Part shown: one piece after another, positions 33,937-44,035 of the stretch
Position numbering within the stretch: the stretch's first letter is position 1
How the letters are laid out: each line of letters begins with the position of its first letter
Assembly: GCF_008931805.1 (NCBI RefSeq)
Contig: NZ_CP044399.1
Span: 1,116,001-1,180,000, forward strand
Source: Moritella marina ATCC 15381
Lineage (GTDB): Bacteria; Pseudomonadota; Gammaproteobacteria; Enterobacterales; Moritellaceae
DNA length: 64,000 nucleotides
Direction: 5' to 3'
The notes under the pieces: model-generated
What the model saw: the letters and a program-made list of their open reading frames with translations, nothing else
The model's database searches: none
Told to the model about the DNA's origin: nothing
Made by a program: the position numbers and the translations under genes

Positions 33937-33966
33937 GCCGTTCATTTAAGGTGAACGGCATTTTTA
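33937..33966. terminator. Terminator between convergent chemoreceptor genes
   Basis: GCCGTTCA / TGAACGGC with a seven-base loop followed by ATTTTTAT, 23 bp after the Cache receptor stop. Confidence 0.85.
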
Positions 33967-34005
33967 TCGCTGCCTAACGATAGAGCTGGCCTATGCAGTT
34001 CCTTT

Positions 34006-35589
34006 TTACTCGTTAGTTTTAAATTGAACAATTAAGCGTTGCATAGTGTCTAATTTGCTGACTAGTAGATGAGTGTTCTCTACCGACTTTTCACTGGTTT
34101 TAGACGTTGCAGTGCTCAGTTGACTAATATTTTCAATATTTCGTGAAATTTCATCGCTTACACAAGCTTGCTCTTCGACTGCAGACGCAATCTGATGACT
34201 GCTATCGGTGACTAATTTTAGTTTATTATTTATTTTCGATAAATGCTCACCAGTCTCCGCGGCCAAATCATTACATTGTTTGGATAATTCTGCGCCACGC
34301 TCGACAGAGTTAACTGCTTTACCCGCTGACGCTTGTAATTTTTCTATCATCTGCTGGATTTCACCTGTTGATTCTTGCGTTTTTTTAGCTAAAGAGCGTA
34401 CTTCATCGGCAACAACTGCAAATCCTCGACCCTGTTCACCAGCACGCGCTGCTTCAATTGCTGCATTTAATGCTAGCAAGTTAGTTTGGTCTGCAATTGC
34501 ACCAATGACGTCTAGGACTGTTTCTATTTGTAGGCAATCCTCTGACAATAGGTTGATTACTTGTTTCGAATTATCTAATTCTTGGTGTAATGAATGGACG
34601 GAATCTATTGTTGTCTCAACACTTTGCAGCCCTGCTATAGACATTTCTTGTGCTTCGAAATTTAATGATGATGCTTCAACAGCACTTTTGGAAATATCAC
34701 GAACAGACAATGACATCTGTTCCATAGCAACACTGACTTGTTCGGTAGCATCATTTTGTTGGGTTATATTGGTCTGTATTTTTTGACCTTGCACCAGTTC
34801 ATCTTCTGCGGATTGGAGAATTTCAGCTGATGTTTCACTGACTCTTCCGACAATTGCACGTAATTCAGCTTGACGCATTTTTAACGCTAATTCGACTGTT
34901 GAAAGGTCATCTTTGTTACCTGTATAAATATATTCCATTAACGCATTATCGTATGCTTTATTAGCGAGTTTATTTAGATCTCTCAATCGGTTATTTGTCC
35001 AAATTACGGTAAGAGAGTTTAAGCTAGCTGCGATGATACCTATGGACAGTAATACTGCATTGGAAGTAAGTAAATATGCGTCTAAAAATAGCAGGCTGAG
35101 CGCAGCTAAGGTGAGCATTATAGTACTTTGCTTCAAGCGTAATGCTGATCTTAACGTGGTCTTACCTGCCTTCATATTGGCATAAGTTTCTGCTGCTCTA
35201 GTTACTGAATCAGAATCAGGTTTACTTCTAACTGACTGATATTCTATCACTTTACCTTTATTGTTTTTAATTGGTGTGACAAAAGCAGAAACCCAGTAAT
35301 AATCTCCATTTTTGCAATTGTTTTTTACTAACCCCATCCAACTTTTACCGGCACCAAGATATTGCCATAATTGTGTAAAGGCTTGCTTAGGCATATCTTG
35401 GTGACGGACTAGGTTATGTGGTTGATTGTACATTTCATTTGCGGTATAGCCGGCAACATCAAGGAAGTTTTTGTTTGTGTGGGTAATATTACTTTGTGGA
35501 TCGGTTGTTGAAATAAGATCTATTGAAGCAGAATAATCTATTTCACTAGAGTACTGCTTTGCCGTAACGCGTGTTGTTGATATTGCCAT
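34006..35589 (-). CDS. PAS-domain chemoreceptor (Aer-like)
   Basis: 527 residues. An N-terminal PAS domain (about 20-125) carries [29 protein letters not shown] and [13 protein letters not shown], the FAD-binding pattern of aerotaxis receptor Aer. One hydrophobic region (about 155-200) anchors it in the inner membrane without a periplasmic domain, followed by a HAMP-like segment and the MCP signalling hairpin. It would sense redox state or energy level in the cytoplasm and signal through CheA. It is convergent with the Cache receptor but not part of a che operon here. Confidence 0.9.
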   Translation of the reverse strand: MAISTTRVTAKQYSSEIDYSASIDLISTTDPQSNITHTNKNFLDVAGYTANEMYNQPHNLVRHQDMPKQAFTQLWQYLGAGKSWMGLVKNNCKNGDYYWVSAFVTPIKNNKGKVIEYQSVRSKPDSDSVTRAAETYANMKAGKTTLRSALRLKQSTIMLTLAALSLLFLDAYLLTSNAVLLSIGIIAASLNSLTVIWTNNRLRDLNKLANKAYDNALMEYIYTGNKDDLSTVELALKMRQAELRAIVGRVSETSAEILQSAEDELVQGQKIQTNITQQNDATEQVSVAMEQMSLSVRDISKSAVEASSLNFEAQEMSIAGLQSVETTIDSVHSLHQELDNSKQVINLLSEDCLQIETVLDVIGAIADQTNLLALNAAIEAARAGEQGRGFAVVADEVRSLAKKTQESTGEIQQMIEKLQASAGKAVNSVERGAELSKQCNDLAAETGEHLSKINNKLKLVTDSSHQIASAVEEQACVSDEISRNIENISQLSTATSKTSEKSVENTHLLVSKLDTMQRLIVQFKTNE

Positions 35590-36008
35590 CGTTAATTCTC
35601 TTTATAATATAGAGTTAATGTAACCTTGGTTAAGCCAATGTAAGAAAGTGTAAGCTATTGATAATAAAGGTTATGTTCATTTGTGGAATCTATCATGTAA
35701 TACGAGGATATGCATCAATACTTACGGTTTTTTAGGCTGAACACATTTAGTTTTACTTTTTATATTTATTATCATAAACTTATCGATGGTTAATAAATGT
35801 ACAGCGTCATGAGTGGTTTATTAAGAGGGTTTTAAGTAGCGCTTATGCATACTACCTAAGCTATATGGAGATATATGGAGATATATGGAGATATAGCTTA
35901 GGTAGTACAAAATTGCTTATAAAATAATTTAGATGGTGATATTTAGTCGGCATAGACAATATCTATGGCTTTTTAATGTAGCCAGAACATACGTTCTGGC
36001 TATTCTTA
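35590..36008. other. Gene-free gap with hairpin/decamer structure
   Basis: No gene between the Aer-like start and the end of the next LysR gene. The notable element is a 56-bp structure at 35851-35906 (separate entry). Confidence 0.6.
35851..35906. repeat. 16-bp inverted repeat enclosing 10-bp tandem repeats
   Basis: ACTACCTAAGCTATAT and its exact complement form 16-bp arms; between and into them run three copies of TATATGGAGA. The whole can fold as a long hairpin with a purine-rich loop. Position is between Aer-like and LysR genes, downstream of LysR. Confidence 0.85.
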
Positions 36009-36905
36009 TTACCTAGTTTCCAAAGCCGTTAAACTTTCTAAGCGTTTAAGTAAAAATTCATAAAAACACTTCACACGGGCGCTGTGCTTTGAATCTTTAT
36101 GATATACAAACCACATAGCCTCTTCAGACTCCGGTGAGTTTAAAGTCACTTGTACCAATGATGGGTATCGCTGGGCTTGGTGTTCCCCGATAGGTCCAAT
36201 GCCCATGCCTTCTATAACCGCTTGGCTTACATCAGGGAAGTGGCTGCTCTGAAATACAATTCTATCTTTATCAATATTATCGACGATATGGCGCACAAAA
36301 GGGATCCGATACTTGTCCGGTGTCGGTAAGATCCAGTGGTGATCATTGAGTGTGCTATCTGTTGTCGGTAGCCCAAATGCTTTAACGTACTCAGCAGAGG
36401 CATAGTAGCTTGTTTTAAAACGGGTTAATTGCTTGACGATTAAATCTGTGCCGTTTGGCTTTGGACCCACGCGTAACGAGACGTGCGCAGCACCGGATTC
36501 TAATGGCACGATGTCATCTGTCGACAATAGCGTAATGCGTATTGCTGGATAGATGTCCCTGAAAGCCTTTAATGCAGGTGCTAGCTGTGAAGAATAAGAA
36601 CTGATCGTGGAAATACGCAACTCACCGCTAATCTTACTTTCTACATTCTGTAGCTGATGCTCTAGTTTACTAAAGCGAGTGATTAGGCTCGGTAACTCCG
36701 CAAGCAAGATCGCCCCAGCATCTGTTAGCTTGTAACCACGCTGGTGGCGAAAAAATAATTTTACTTCCAAAGCTGTTTCGAGTTGATTAATACGTCGTAG
36801 TACTGTCGCATGGTTGATATTTAGTGATTTACCTGCTTGGCTTAAACTACCGTCAATGGCAACTTGATACGCTATTTTATAATTATCCCAAGAAATATTC
36901 TTCAT
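36009..36905 (-). CDS. LysR-family transcriptional regulator
   Basis: 298 residues. HTH: NYKIAYQVAIDGSLSQAGKSL then INHATVLRRINQLETALEVKLFFRHQRGYKLT-type segment (conserved wing), followed by an effector domain (about 90-285). It is divergent from cytochrome b561 and YceI genes; a perfect TGTGCAT-TT-ATGCACA dyad in the shared region is a likely binding site, so it probably controls that pair. Confidence 0.88.
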   Translation of the reverse strand: MKNISWDNYKIAYQVAIDGSLSQAGKSLNINHATVLRRINQLETALEVKLFFRHQRGYKLTDAGAILLAELPSLITRFSKLEHQLQNVESKISGELRISTISSYSSQLAPALKAFRDIYPAIRITLLSTDDIVPLESGAAHVSLRVGPKPNGTDLIVKQLTRFKTSYYASAEYVKAFGLPTTDSTLNDHHWILPTPDKYRIPFVRHIVDNIDKDRIVFQSSHFPDVSQAVIEGMGIGPIGEHQAQRYPSLVQVTLNSPESEEAMWFVYHKDSKHSARVKCFYEFLLKRLESLTALETR

Positions 36906-37008
36906 ATCAACACTCTTTTAAGTCGCTTTAAATTGATGGAGGTTTCGATGAAACAATCGCTTACGAGAGTTATTACGAATGAGGCTATCTAAATTAATGT
37001 AAAAGTTC

Positions 37009-37024
37009 TGTGCATTTATGCACA
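37009..37024. promoter_or_regulatory. Probable operator dyad for the LysR/b561 divergent promoter
   Basis: TGTGCAT-TT-ATGCACA, a perfect seven-base dyad located 80 bp before the cytochrome b561 ATG and 104 bp from the LysR start. Confidence 0.5.
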
Positions 37025-37103
37025 ATAGTTTCTCATTAATCACTATTTTTTAATAGTCACAATCACAGTACTATGAACTAACTGATGTAGGGGACATATT
37101 CGA

Positions 37104-37655
37104 ATGTTAAGAAATACGACAACGGCTTATGGTTGGGTGGCCATTTTATTACACTGGCTTATGGCGCTAACCATTTTTGGTATGTTTGGCCTAGGCTTAT
37201 ATATGGTAGAGCTAACCTATTACGACGCTTGGTACAAAGGCTCACTCGATTTGCATAAAAGCATCGGTATTCTATTACTTGGCCTGTTATTTATCCGCAC
37301 ACTGTGGCGTTGTATCAATATCAATCCAGATAGCGCAGATGAGCATGCCAGCAAATTTGAATTGAAAAGTGCGCACTTAGTGCATCTCGGTTTATATCTT
37401 CTGATGTTTACGTTAATGATGTCAGGATACTTAATTTCGACTGCGGATGGTCGTGGCATCAATGTGTTTGAGGTGTTTACCGTACCCGCAATTCCATTCG
37501 CTGTTGATAATCAAGAAGACATAGCAGGTCAAATTCATGAGATTTTGGCGTGGGCGTTAATTGTCTTAGCTGGTATTCATGGGTTAGCCGCGATTAAGCA
37601 CCACTTTATTAATAAGAATAATACGTTAGTACGTATGCTTAAAGTCAAAAAATAG
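37104..37655 (+). CDS. Cytochrome b561 family protein (YceJ-like)
   Basis: 183 residues with four hydrophobic helices. His in WVAILLHWLMAL, DLHKSIGILLL, LYLLMFTLMMSGY and IHEILAWALIVLAGIHGLAAIKHH supply the usual heme b ligands of this bacterial family. It is an inner-membrane di-heme electron carrier, typically for quinol/superoxide-type redox chemistry. The YceI gene follows 67 bp later, the same order as yceJ-yceI in E. coli. AGGGGAC precedes the ATG. Confidence 0.9.
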   Translation: MLRNTTTAYGWVAILLHWLMALTIFGMFGLGLYMVELTYYDAWYKGSLDLHKSIGILLLGLLFIRTLWRCININPDSADEHASKFELKSAHLVHLGLYLLMFTLMMSGYLISTADGRGINVFEVFTVPAIPFAVDNQEDIAGQIHEILAWALIVLAGIHGLAAIKHHFINKNNTLVRMLKVKK

Positions 37656-37722
37656 CAACCGACTGTCACTTTACGCGTTGTAAAACAGCAATTAAATATA
37701 AAAAATAATGAAGGATAATCAG

Positions 37723-38310
37723 ATGAAAAAACAAATTTTAGCCGCTGCCATTGCAGCAAGTTCACTATTCGCGGCTGTAGCGCCAAACGTAGCACAAGCT
37801 GCAGATTATAAAGTCGATGTTGCAGGTGCGCATGCTTCTGTTCAATTTAAAATTAAGCATTTAGGTTACAGCTGGTTACTTGGTCGCTTTAATACCTTTG
37901 ATGGCGGTTTCTCTTATGATGCTAAATCACCAAACGCATCACAAATCAACATGGTTATTAATACTGCAAGTTTAGATTCAAACCATGCAGAACGTGATAA
38001 GCATTTAAAAAGTGATGATTTTCTTGATGTGAAAAAATTCCCCAAAGCAACATTTCAAAGTCAAAGTATGACATTCACCGATGCTGATAATGGCACTGTA
38101 ACGGGTGATTTTACCCTTAAAGGTGTGACTAAGACCATCACTTTCCCTGTGACTAAGATTGGTGAAGGTTCAGATCCTTGGGGCGGTTACCGTGTTGGTT
38201 TTACTGGCGAAACAAGCCTTAAATTAACGGATTACGGTATTACGACTAACCTTGGCCCAGCATCTACTCATGTAGACATGACCTTGAATATTGAAGGTGT
38301 TCGTCAGTAA
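37723..38310 (+). CDS. YceI-family periplasmic protein
   Basis: 195 residues from ATG 37723 (AAGGAT nine bases upstream), not from ATG 37708. The signal peptide ends NVAQA-AD at about residue 25. The YceI lipocalin-like fold follows: YKVDVAGAHASVQFKIKHLG, DGGFSYDAKSPNASQI, HLKSDDFLDVKKFPKATF and TLKGVTKTITFPV are all family blocks. It binds isoprenoid-type lipids (polyprenyl quinone-like) in the periplasm and is often paired with cytochrome b561, as here. Confidence 0.93.
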   Translation: MKKQILAAAIAASSLFAAVAPNVAQAADYKVDVAGAHASVQFKIKHLGYSWLLGRFNTFDGGFSYDAKSPNASQINMVINTASLDSNHAERDKHLKSDDFLDVKKFPKATFQSQSMTFTDADNGTVTGDFTLKGVTKTITFPVTKIGEGSDPWGGYRVGFTGETSLKLTDYGITTNLGPASTHVDMTLNIEGVRQ

Positions 38311-38787
38311 TCCGATTTACAGATGTAGCTAAATATAGCCAGTAACGACTGAGCGGGTAAGCTTGCTTGACCTCTATTTTACTGGCTGCTGTTGGATAAG
38401 TAACCATTTGTAGTTATGATTCCTTGTTCGGCAGTTTATTTTTAGCTGAATTGTAATTTATTTTAGTTTTTTTTAACTATTATTTACGAGCATATCCTTC
38501 TTTGAATAACACGTATCACGTTAGTGTTAGATAGCATCTAAATCGAGCATGATCCCCGCCATATTATCAATTTTAGCTTTGCCCTCTATTTAGAATATTT
38601 TGATGTTATAAGTATTTTTATCTACCATTTTTTACAATAAAAAATATTGGTTTAACATCATTTTCTTAATGGTCTTTTATTTTAATTTATCAATTATTAG
38701 AATTGCTTAGGTCAACTAATTAGACAGATGGTCACGGTGTAATTAATTTAATATCATAGAGGGTCTTGGTATTATTAGGCACAGGTA
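38311..38787. other. Intergenic region before TPR-GGDEF gene
   Basis: 477 bp of AT-rich sequence with long T runs (about 38458-38475). No ORF, RNA or repeat I can support; it presumably contains the promoter of the TPR-GGDEF gene. Confidence 0.5.
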
Positions 38788-40779
38788 ATGAAAGTAATTA
38801 AACCCGTTAGTATTGTTTTAGTTGTTGGCGTTAGCTTACTATTATTTATACTACGCCCATTTGGTTTTACTGATAAAGATGTGCCTATTGAAATCGGTAC
38901 TGCGACCGAAAATATTTTCTCTCCTGATGCTGCGCTCGCTGAATTACCTTATGGTAATGCTGTGCTTGCCGCCCGCGATATATCCCGATTTGATGGCGAA
39001 GAAGCCTTACTTAGAATCGACCTTTTAGACCAGCGCGGTACATTTCAAGCTCATCCTTTATACCAAGCTTATTACTTTATGATCATGAATAACATCATGT
39101 TGCGTTTAGGTCGGATTGATGATGCTGTTGCCTATGCTAATCAATTGCTGGATTACGCAAAAGAAAACAATATGCAATGGGTAAAAGCGAGTGCTTTATC
39201 TGAATTAGCGATTGAACGCACCAAGCGTGGTGAGTTGGATATTGCATTGGTTTACTTAAATGAGTCTGTGCGTATCAGCAAAGAGATTAATTACCAAGGT
39301 CTGCTTATTAAGTCCTACAATACGTTAGGCGTTATCAGTAATATTTCGGGCGACTATGCTAAAGCGCAAACTTACCTTCATAATGGCTTAAAGTTGGTCG
39401 AGAGCAATCCTGAACATCTGTATTACAGCAAGATTATTGCCAACCTAGCGCTTATTTATATTTATTTAGAAGAGTGGCATAAGGCGCTAGAATACATTGA
39501 AAAGTCGAAACATATATACAAAAATGGTAGATGGTTAGAGCCATCAATCATGACTATATTGTTGTCTAACGAGTCTCATGTTTATTTTCGTTTAGGCGAT
39601 GCAGTTCAGGCTCGTCGCGCATATTCACAAGCAGATGAAACCCTGGTGAAAGAATCTAGTTTACGCCTACAATCGATAGTATCAAATGAGTTATCTAATG
39701 TACTTTATCTAGAGCAGCAGTATGAAGCTGCGATTGCAGAGTCTAATCGTTGCCTGAATCTTGTCGGTATTCAAGCGCTACCGTTACAGCGTGGTAATTG
39801 TTATACCAGTAAAGCACGTAGTGAAATTAAACTGGAGAATTATTTTACCGCACTGCATGATCTAGATGATGCAATTGCAGAAAATAATAAGATATCAAAT
39901 TCAGTTTCCCTTTCCGGCAATCATAAATTATTATCAGAGGTCCATGAAGAACTTGGTAATGATATTGAAGCGCTGCAATTTTTTAAGCTGTATTATATCG
40001 AAAATAAGAAAGCATTATTTGACCAACGCCAGAGTGAATTATATATGCTCGAAGAGTCCTTTAATGCGGAAAATTCACGTAATACATTGGCATTATTAAA
40101 AACCCAAAATGACTTAAAAGACCTTGAATTAGAAAGGCAGAAACTGGGTGTGCGTGTTGTTTTTGGGATGATATTTTTTGTCTTACTTAGCCTAGGTTAC
40201 GTGATTAGAAAAAATGCGACGATTGCGAAGAAAAATGAACGATTACAGTGTTCAAATACCGATTTAGTTGAATTATCAACACGGGATGCTTTAACTGGTT
40301 TATATAATCGTCGTCATTTTGATGATTATATACGTGGGCTAAAACAAGATAGTGCCTTTTACCATAATTCAAATTTTACATTAGCGATAATGGATCTCGA
40401 TCATTTCAAAATGATTAATGATAGTCACGGTCATGATGTGGGCGATCTCGTTTTAATTGAAGTTGCAAAACGCTTTATGTTGAACTTACCATCATCAGAT
40501 TTAATTATTCGTTGGGGTGGGGAAGAGTTTATCTGTGTTATTGAAAATAAAGACAATGTATCAAGTTTACAGATGTTAAAAAAAGTGTGGTCGGCAATAA
40601 CAGACGAACCTGTTTCGACACCGGCAGGCGATATTAATATCACATTATCAATTGGTGCTGTCACAGATATTCCGGCTGTAGAGTTCATGGCTCGTCACAC
40701 TGAACTACTTAAACGCGCAGATGAACGATTATATAAAGCCAAGCACACGGGTCGTAATCAAATTATCGCAATAGATTAA
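38788..40779 (+). CDS. TPR-repeat membrane diguanylate cyclase
   Basis: 663 residues: an N-terminal membrane segment (about 5-24), periplasmic helical TPR repeats (about 90-400, including QGLLIKSYNTLGVISNISGD and AQTYLHNGLKLVE), a second TM (about 455-473), a coiled coil and a GGDEF domain (about 500-663) with GGEEF at 577-581. The inhibitory RxxD site is not conserved (PSSD before LIIRW), so product inhibition may be absent. The protein would make cyclic di-GMP in response to a periplasmic binding event. Sequence before ATG has a weak GCACAGG site. Confidence 0.9.
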   Translation: MKVIKPVSIVLVVGVSLLLFILRPFGFTDKDVPIEIGTATENIFSPDAALAELPYGNAVLAARDISRFDGEEALLRIDLLDQRGTFQAHPLYQAYYFMIMNNIMLRLGRIDDAVAYANQLLDYAKENNMQWVKASALSELAIERTKRGELDIALVYLNESVRISKEINYQGLLIKSYNTLGVISNISGDYAKAQTYLHNGLKLVESNPEHLYYSKIIANLALIYIYLEEWHKALEYIEKSKHIYKNGRWLEPSIMTILLSNESHVYFRLGDAVQARRAYSQADETLVKESSLRLQSIVSNELSNVLYLEQQYEAAIAESNRCLNLVGIQALPLQRGNCYTSKARSEIKLENYFTALHDLDDAIAENNKISNSVSLSGNHKLLSEVHEELGNDIEALQFFKLYYIENKKALFDQRQSELYMLEESFNAENSRNTLALLKTQNDLKDLELERQKLGVRVVFGMIFFVLLSLGYVIRKNATIAKKNERLQCSNTDLVELSTRDALTGLYNRRHFDDYIRGLKQDSAFYHNSNFTLAIMDLDHFKMINDSHGHDVGDLVLIEVAKRFMLNLPSSDLIIRWGGEEFICVIENKDNVSSLQMLKKVWSAITDEPVSTPAGDINITLSIGAVTDIPAVEFMARHTELLKRADERLYKAKHTGRNQIIAID

Positions 40780-40852
40780 AATCCGACATATACAGTTAGC
40801 TATGTGTCGGGCTTTGTATATCGTTTCCGGTATGGTTTTCTATTGTGGTTTT

Positions 40853-41124
40853 ATGCTGAGTTTTAAGCCTGAATGTATTACTCGATTAAGTGATGATAAC
40901 AACAATACGGTAATATTTGGTAATGGTGCGAATGATCTCGCCTGTCAATAAGGTGAGCACCTTGTCGTTATTGGATCTTATATTTACAATTTAAGCCACT
41001 GTATTGAGTTTGCGAAAGAAGCCAGCCTTTCAACCGTCAGTGCTGCAAAATCACTTTTGATAAAGGTCTTATTACACGAGACGATGGCGGTTATTTAACT
41101 GTTAGCACCATTAAGCTAGATTAA
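40853..41124 (+). pseudogene. Decayed coding remnant of unknown family
   Basis: From ATG 40853 a frame reads MLSFKPECITRLSDDNNNTV then NGANDLACQ, stops at TAA 40949-40951, and continues in the same frame as GEHLVVIGSYIYNLSHCIE...STVSAA. A one-base shift near 41050 then restores a sensible end, KITFDKGLITRDDGGYLTVS...KLD, and a stop at 41124. One in-frame stop and one frameshift in a stretch with protein-like composition suggest a broken 3' gene fragment. I do not recognise the family. Confidence 0.5.
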
Positions 41125-41216
41125 ATAAGGCGATTAGCTCAAGCAGTTAGTCGCTGTAATATGCTGACTAACTGCAATTATATTTACTCCTTGATATATC
41201 CTACTTCTCTACTTAT

Positions 41217-42758
41217 TTAAGCTGTTTCACATAATCGTGAATCTTCATAATCAACCTTAGACCGAGAGCTGATTTTTGTCGCACTGCTGGTCATATTAGC
41301 AATCTCATCAATACTTTCTTGCTTGATATTTTGATTACTTTGTGACGATGATAATAATTGAATATGATCCGTTACACTTTCTATTGCGCAATCTAGAACT
41401 TCATTTTCAAGTGCAGCGAAAGCATCATCAATATAATCTGCTAACTCGGTTAAATCAGGCAATGCAGAACGGCAAGCAACAAGACCTACATGAATTGAAC
41501 CGTTGTAACTGTATAAGGTAATGTTTAAAGACATACCTGGCGGCAATACCGAGATTGGGAAGCACTTATCCATTTTTGCGCCCATCATGTATAAGGCTTT
41601 ACTTGGCCCTGGCACATTAGAGATTAATACATTGCCCATTGGTGGCAATATGGTATCTAGATTAAGTAATTCACTGGCAGCAGCTAAGCCTTGACTTGCT
41701 AATGTATAACTCGTTAATGCTTCTTTACTCAGTTGTTTTGTTTCATTTTTTAACTTTAAGCACGACTCTTTGACTGTCATTAGTCGCTCAAGTGGGCGCT
41801 CGCCAGCGTAAGCGAGTTCAACTAAGCTAATGGCAACTTGGTTATTTGACACTTTATCTGATGCATCACGTAAGCTCATCGGCATTTGTGCAACAAGCGG
41901 TTTTTTAAGTACTACATTACGTGTTTCTAGGTAGTTATGGATTGCCATATCGCAAATAGTAACGACCACATCGTTAATGGTTGCGCCTGTAACACGACCT
42001 AATGTTTTCACTCGTGCTAATGGCAGTGATGTCATTGCCGCGCGGCGTGCACGTTTTGGACTAACTGAAAACGGGGTTTTCGGTGCCATGAAGGGGGTTG
42101 GCATATCGGCTTTATACATGTTCGTTGCTTGGAACAGTAATTTTGTTGTTAACTTAGTTAATGATGGAATTGATTTAACGTGCCCTGATACCAGTTTAGA
42201 TGTATCAGTAAGCAGTGTTAATGCGCTTTTCGCTACGCGCTCTTTTTGCGGGCGCTCAACAGACCAAAATGCTGTCATTTGTGATTCTGCATTTTTGCTG
42301 AGATAAGCCATTAACAATTGATTGGCTTTTGCGCCATCTGTAAATGCGTGGTGTACTTTAACGTAGATAGCAAATTTGTTGTCTGCTAAGCCATCAATAA
42401 GGATCATCTCCCATAATGGACGGCTACGATCAAGCAAGGTTTCATGCTGGTGCTCAACAAAGCTCAGTAACTGATTGTCATTACCTGGCTGTGGCAGCAT
42501 GGCGAAACGAACATGGTATGACAAATCGATATTGTCATCTTCTTGCCAGAAGTATTGGCCGGTAATTTGTTTCTTGAGTTTTTGGTTGAACGGTTTTTTA
42601 ACATCTTGTTGTGACATTAAATTATCAAATAGGTCTCGACTAAAGTTACCTTGATAGTTTTCTGGTGTTGAGAATATTTGTAATCCTGCGACATGTTTTG
42701 GGCTTGTTACTGTTTCTGTGTATAAAAAACCCATATCAACTAACGTGAGTGCTTCCAT
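41217..42758 (-). CDS. Wax ester synthase/diacylglycerol acyltransferase (WS/DGAT), paralog 1
   Basis: About 513 residues. Start at ATG 42758 is preferred (AGGA seven bases upstream and alignment with the paralog's MQALTLVDMG start); ATG 42764 adds two residues. The catalytic motif HHAFTDG (HHxxxDG) is at about 136-142, and LPPMGNVLISNVPGPSK plus the PLWEMILIDGL segment are typical WS/DGAT blocks. It esterifies acyl-CoA with fatty alcohol or diacylglycerol to make storage wax or triglyceride at the inner membrane. A second copy, about 80 percent similar by eye, lies at 62357-63961. Confidence 0.92.
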   Translation of the reverse strand: MEALTLVDMGFLYTETVTSPKHVAGLQIFSTPENYQGNFSRDLFDNLMSQQDVKKPFNQKLKKQITGQYFWQEDDNIDLSYHVRFAMLPQPGNDNQLLSFVEHQHETLLDRSRPLWEMILIDGLADNKFAIYVKVHHAFTDGAKANQLLMAYLSKNAESQMTAFWSVERPQKERVAKSALTLLTDTSKLVSGHVKSIPSLTKLTTKLLFQATNMYKADMPTPFMAPKTPFSVSPKRARRAAMTSLPLARVKTLGRVTGATINDVVVTICDMAIHNYLETRNVVLKKPLVAQMPMSLRDASDKVSNNQVAISLVELAYAGERPLERLMTVKESCLKLKNETKQLSKEALTSYTLASQGLAAASELLNLDTILPPMGNVLISNVPGPSKALYMMGAKMDKCFPISVLPPGMSLNITLYSYNGSIHVGLVACRSALPDLTELADYIDDAFAALENEVLDCAIESVTDHIQLLSSSQSNQNIKQESIDEIANMTSSATKISSRSKVDYEDSRLCETA

Positions 42759-43169
42759 AGCCATTTCCTATTTTTTAATGAGATTGATAGTTTGCGCCCG
42801 ATTGAGTCGTACCGCACATACCATCACATTTGATGTTATGACTTACTGTCACGGATGTTAAAGTTATATACATGATACACGTGTACTCCCAAAGTAATAT
42901 ATCATTTTGACATTAATTTACCTAAACGACATATTATGTGACTCACTGACGTGATTTTAAATACATGAATTTAAACGTTTAAATAGAATATTTTAAATGC
43001 GCATTTAAGTTAGATAGTTGCTAGAGTATGTGTTTGGAGATTGTAAAAGAGATATTAAACTAGAGGGAGTTGTTATTGATGAGGTTATTATCGGTAACTT
43101 TGTCGTTGATTAGCTTTTAATGCTACCAGTCACTGTTGCACTGATGGCTGTTATGAGTGAAGGTAAAAA
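42759..43169. other. Intergenic region upstream of WS/DGAT 1
   Basis: No gene. A 10-bp palindrome TACACGTGTA (42876-42885) lies about 120 bp before the WS/DGAT start and could be a regulator site. The rest is AT-rich. Confidence 0.4.
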
Positions 43170-44033
43170 CTATTTAGCGTCAGGTTTAAAATTAGTCTCA
43201 GGTTTAAAAATAAGTGTTTCAGTGATATTAATCAGTGGTGTCGAATTAAAAAATCGCATTTTATATTCAGTCTGCTGATTATTACTTCGCGCGCGCACAG
43301 CCAGTGCAACTCTGTGGGTATTATTTGGATAGAACAGCCAATGACGCCAAATGTTGGGATTATCAATACGGTGAGGTGCAAAGCTTAATTTAATGGTATC
43401 AATACAATGCTGGTTTTCTTGCTGATCTTCTTGTTGATACTGCTGTTGAAAGCCTTCGGGTAGCGTGAAGCTGAAATCTTTCAACGGGATCGATAAACCC
43501 AAGCCCCATGCTTTGATATAAGATTCTTTTAACGTCCAGTAATCAAAAAAACGACTGGTTTGTTGTGCAGTGGGTTGAGTAAGTAAATCATTGAATTCAC
43601 TATCTGAGAATGAATGTTTAGCAATACTCAAGACATTACTGCTACGCAGTGTATTTTCGACATCACAACCGATATCATCATTGAGCATGACGGCACAAAT
43701 GATTAAGTTATCGGTATGACTAATATTAAAGCGCAGTGGGAGTGGGGGATTCGCTATCTCTGGTTTATCCTTTTCCCCCTTCACAAACTGCCAATCAGCC
43801 GGTAAAACATCTGCATAGTGAGATAATAAATCACGGACGAAAGCACGAGTGATGAGAGCATTGTGACGATCTTTTTCAAATCGAAAGCGTTGTTGTTTTA
43901 TTGTTTCTGCAGGTGATAACAGTTGGCTATAAGCCTGTAATAATTCAGGCTGTTGGATAGTTTGCGGAGTAACCGACCATAAATGGATTTCATTTGTAGT
44001 GAGGGTGAGCTTATCTTTTACGCCGCTGTACAT
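43170..44033 (-). CDS. pfaE: Sfp-type 4'-phosphopantetheinyl transferase (PfaE-like)
   Basis: 287 residues from ATG 44033, two bases after the EcfT stop; a longer frame to 44159 overlaps EcfT and is rejected. FNISHTDN (102-109), IGCDVE (Asp124, Glu126) and WTLKESYIKAWG (Glu170, Lys174) are the Mg/CoA-binding motifs of Sfp-type enzymes. It activates carrier-protein domains by adding 4'-phosphopantetheine from CoA. The length equals what I remember for Moritella marina PfaE, which activates the DHA synthase; the pfaA-D genes are not in this window, so the symbol is provisional. It is the last gene of an ECF transporter operon. Confidence 0.75.
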   Translation of the reverse strand: MYSGVKDKLTLTTNEIHLWSVTPQTIQQPELLQAYSQLLSPAETIKQQRFRFEKDRHNALITRAFVRDLLSHYADVLPADWQFVKGEKDKPEIANPPLPLRFNISHTDNLIICAVMLNDDIGCDVENTLRSSNVLSIAKHSFSDSEFNDLLTQPTAQQTSRFFDYWTLKESYIKAWGLGLSIPLKDFSFTLPEGFQQQYQQEDQQENQHCIDTIKLSFAPHRIDNPNIWRHWLFYPNNTHRVALAVRARSNNQQTEYKMRFFNSTPLINITETLIFKPETNFKPDAK

Positions 44034-44035
44034 AA

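Noticed and set aside
34208-34786. 192-codon plus-strand frame within the Aer-like gene
   Set aside because: Antisense shadow of the conserved MCP signalling hairpin; the Ser/Cys-rich translation is typical of such shadows.
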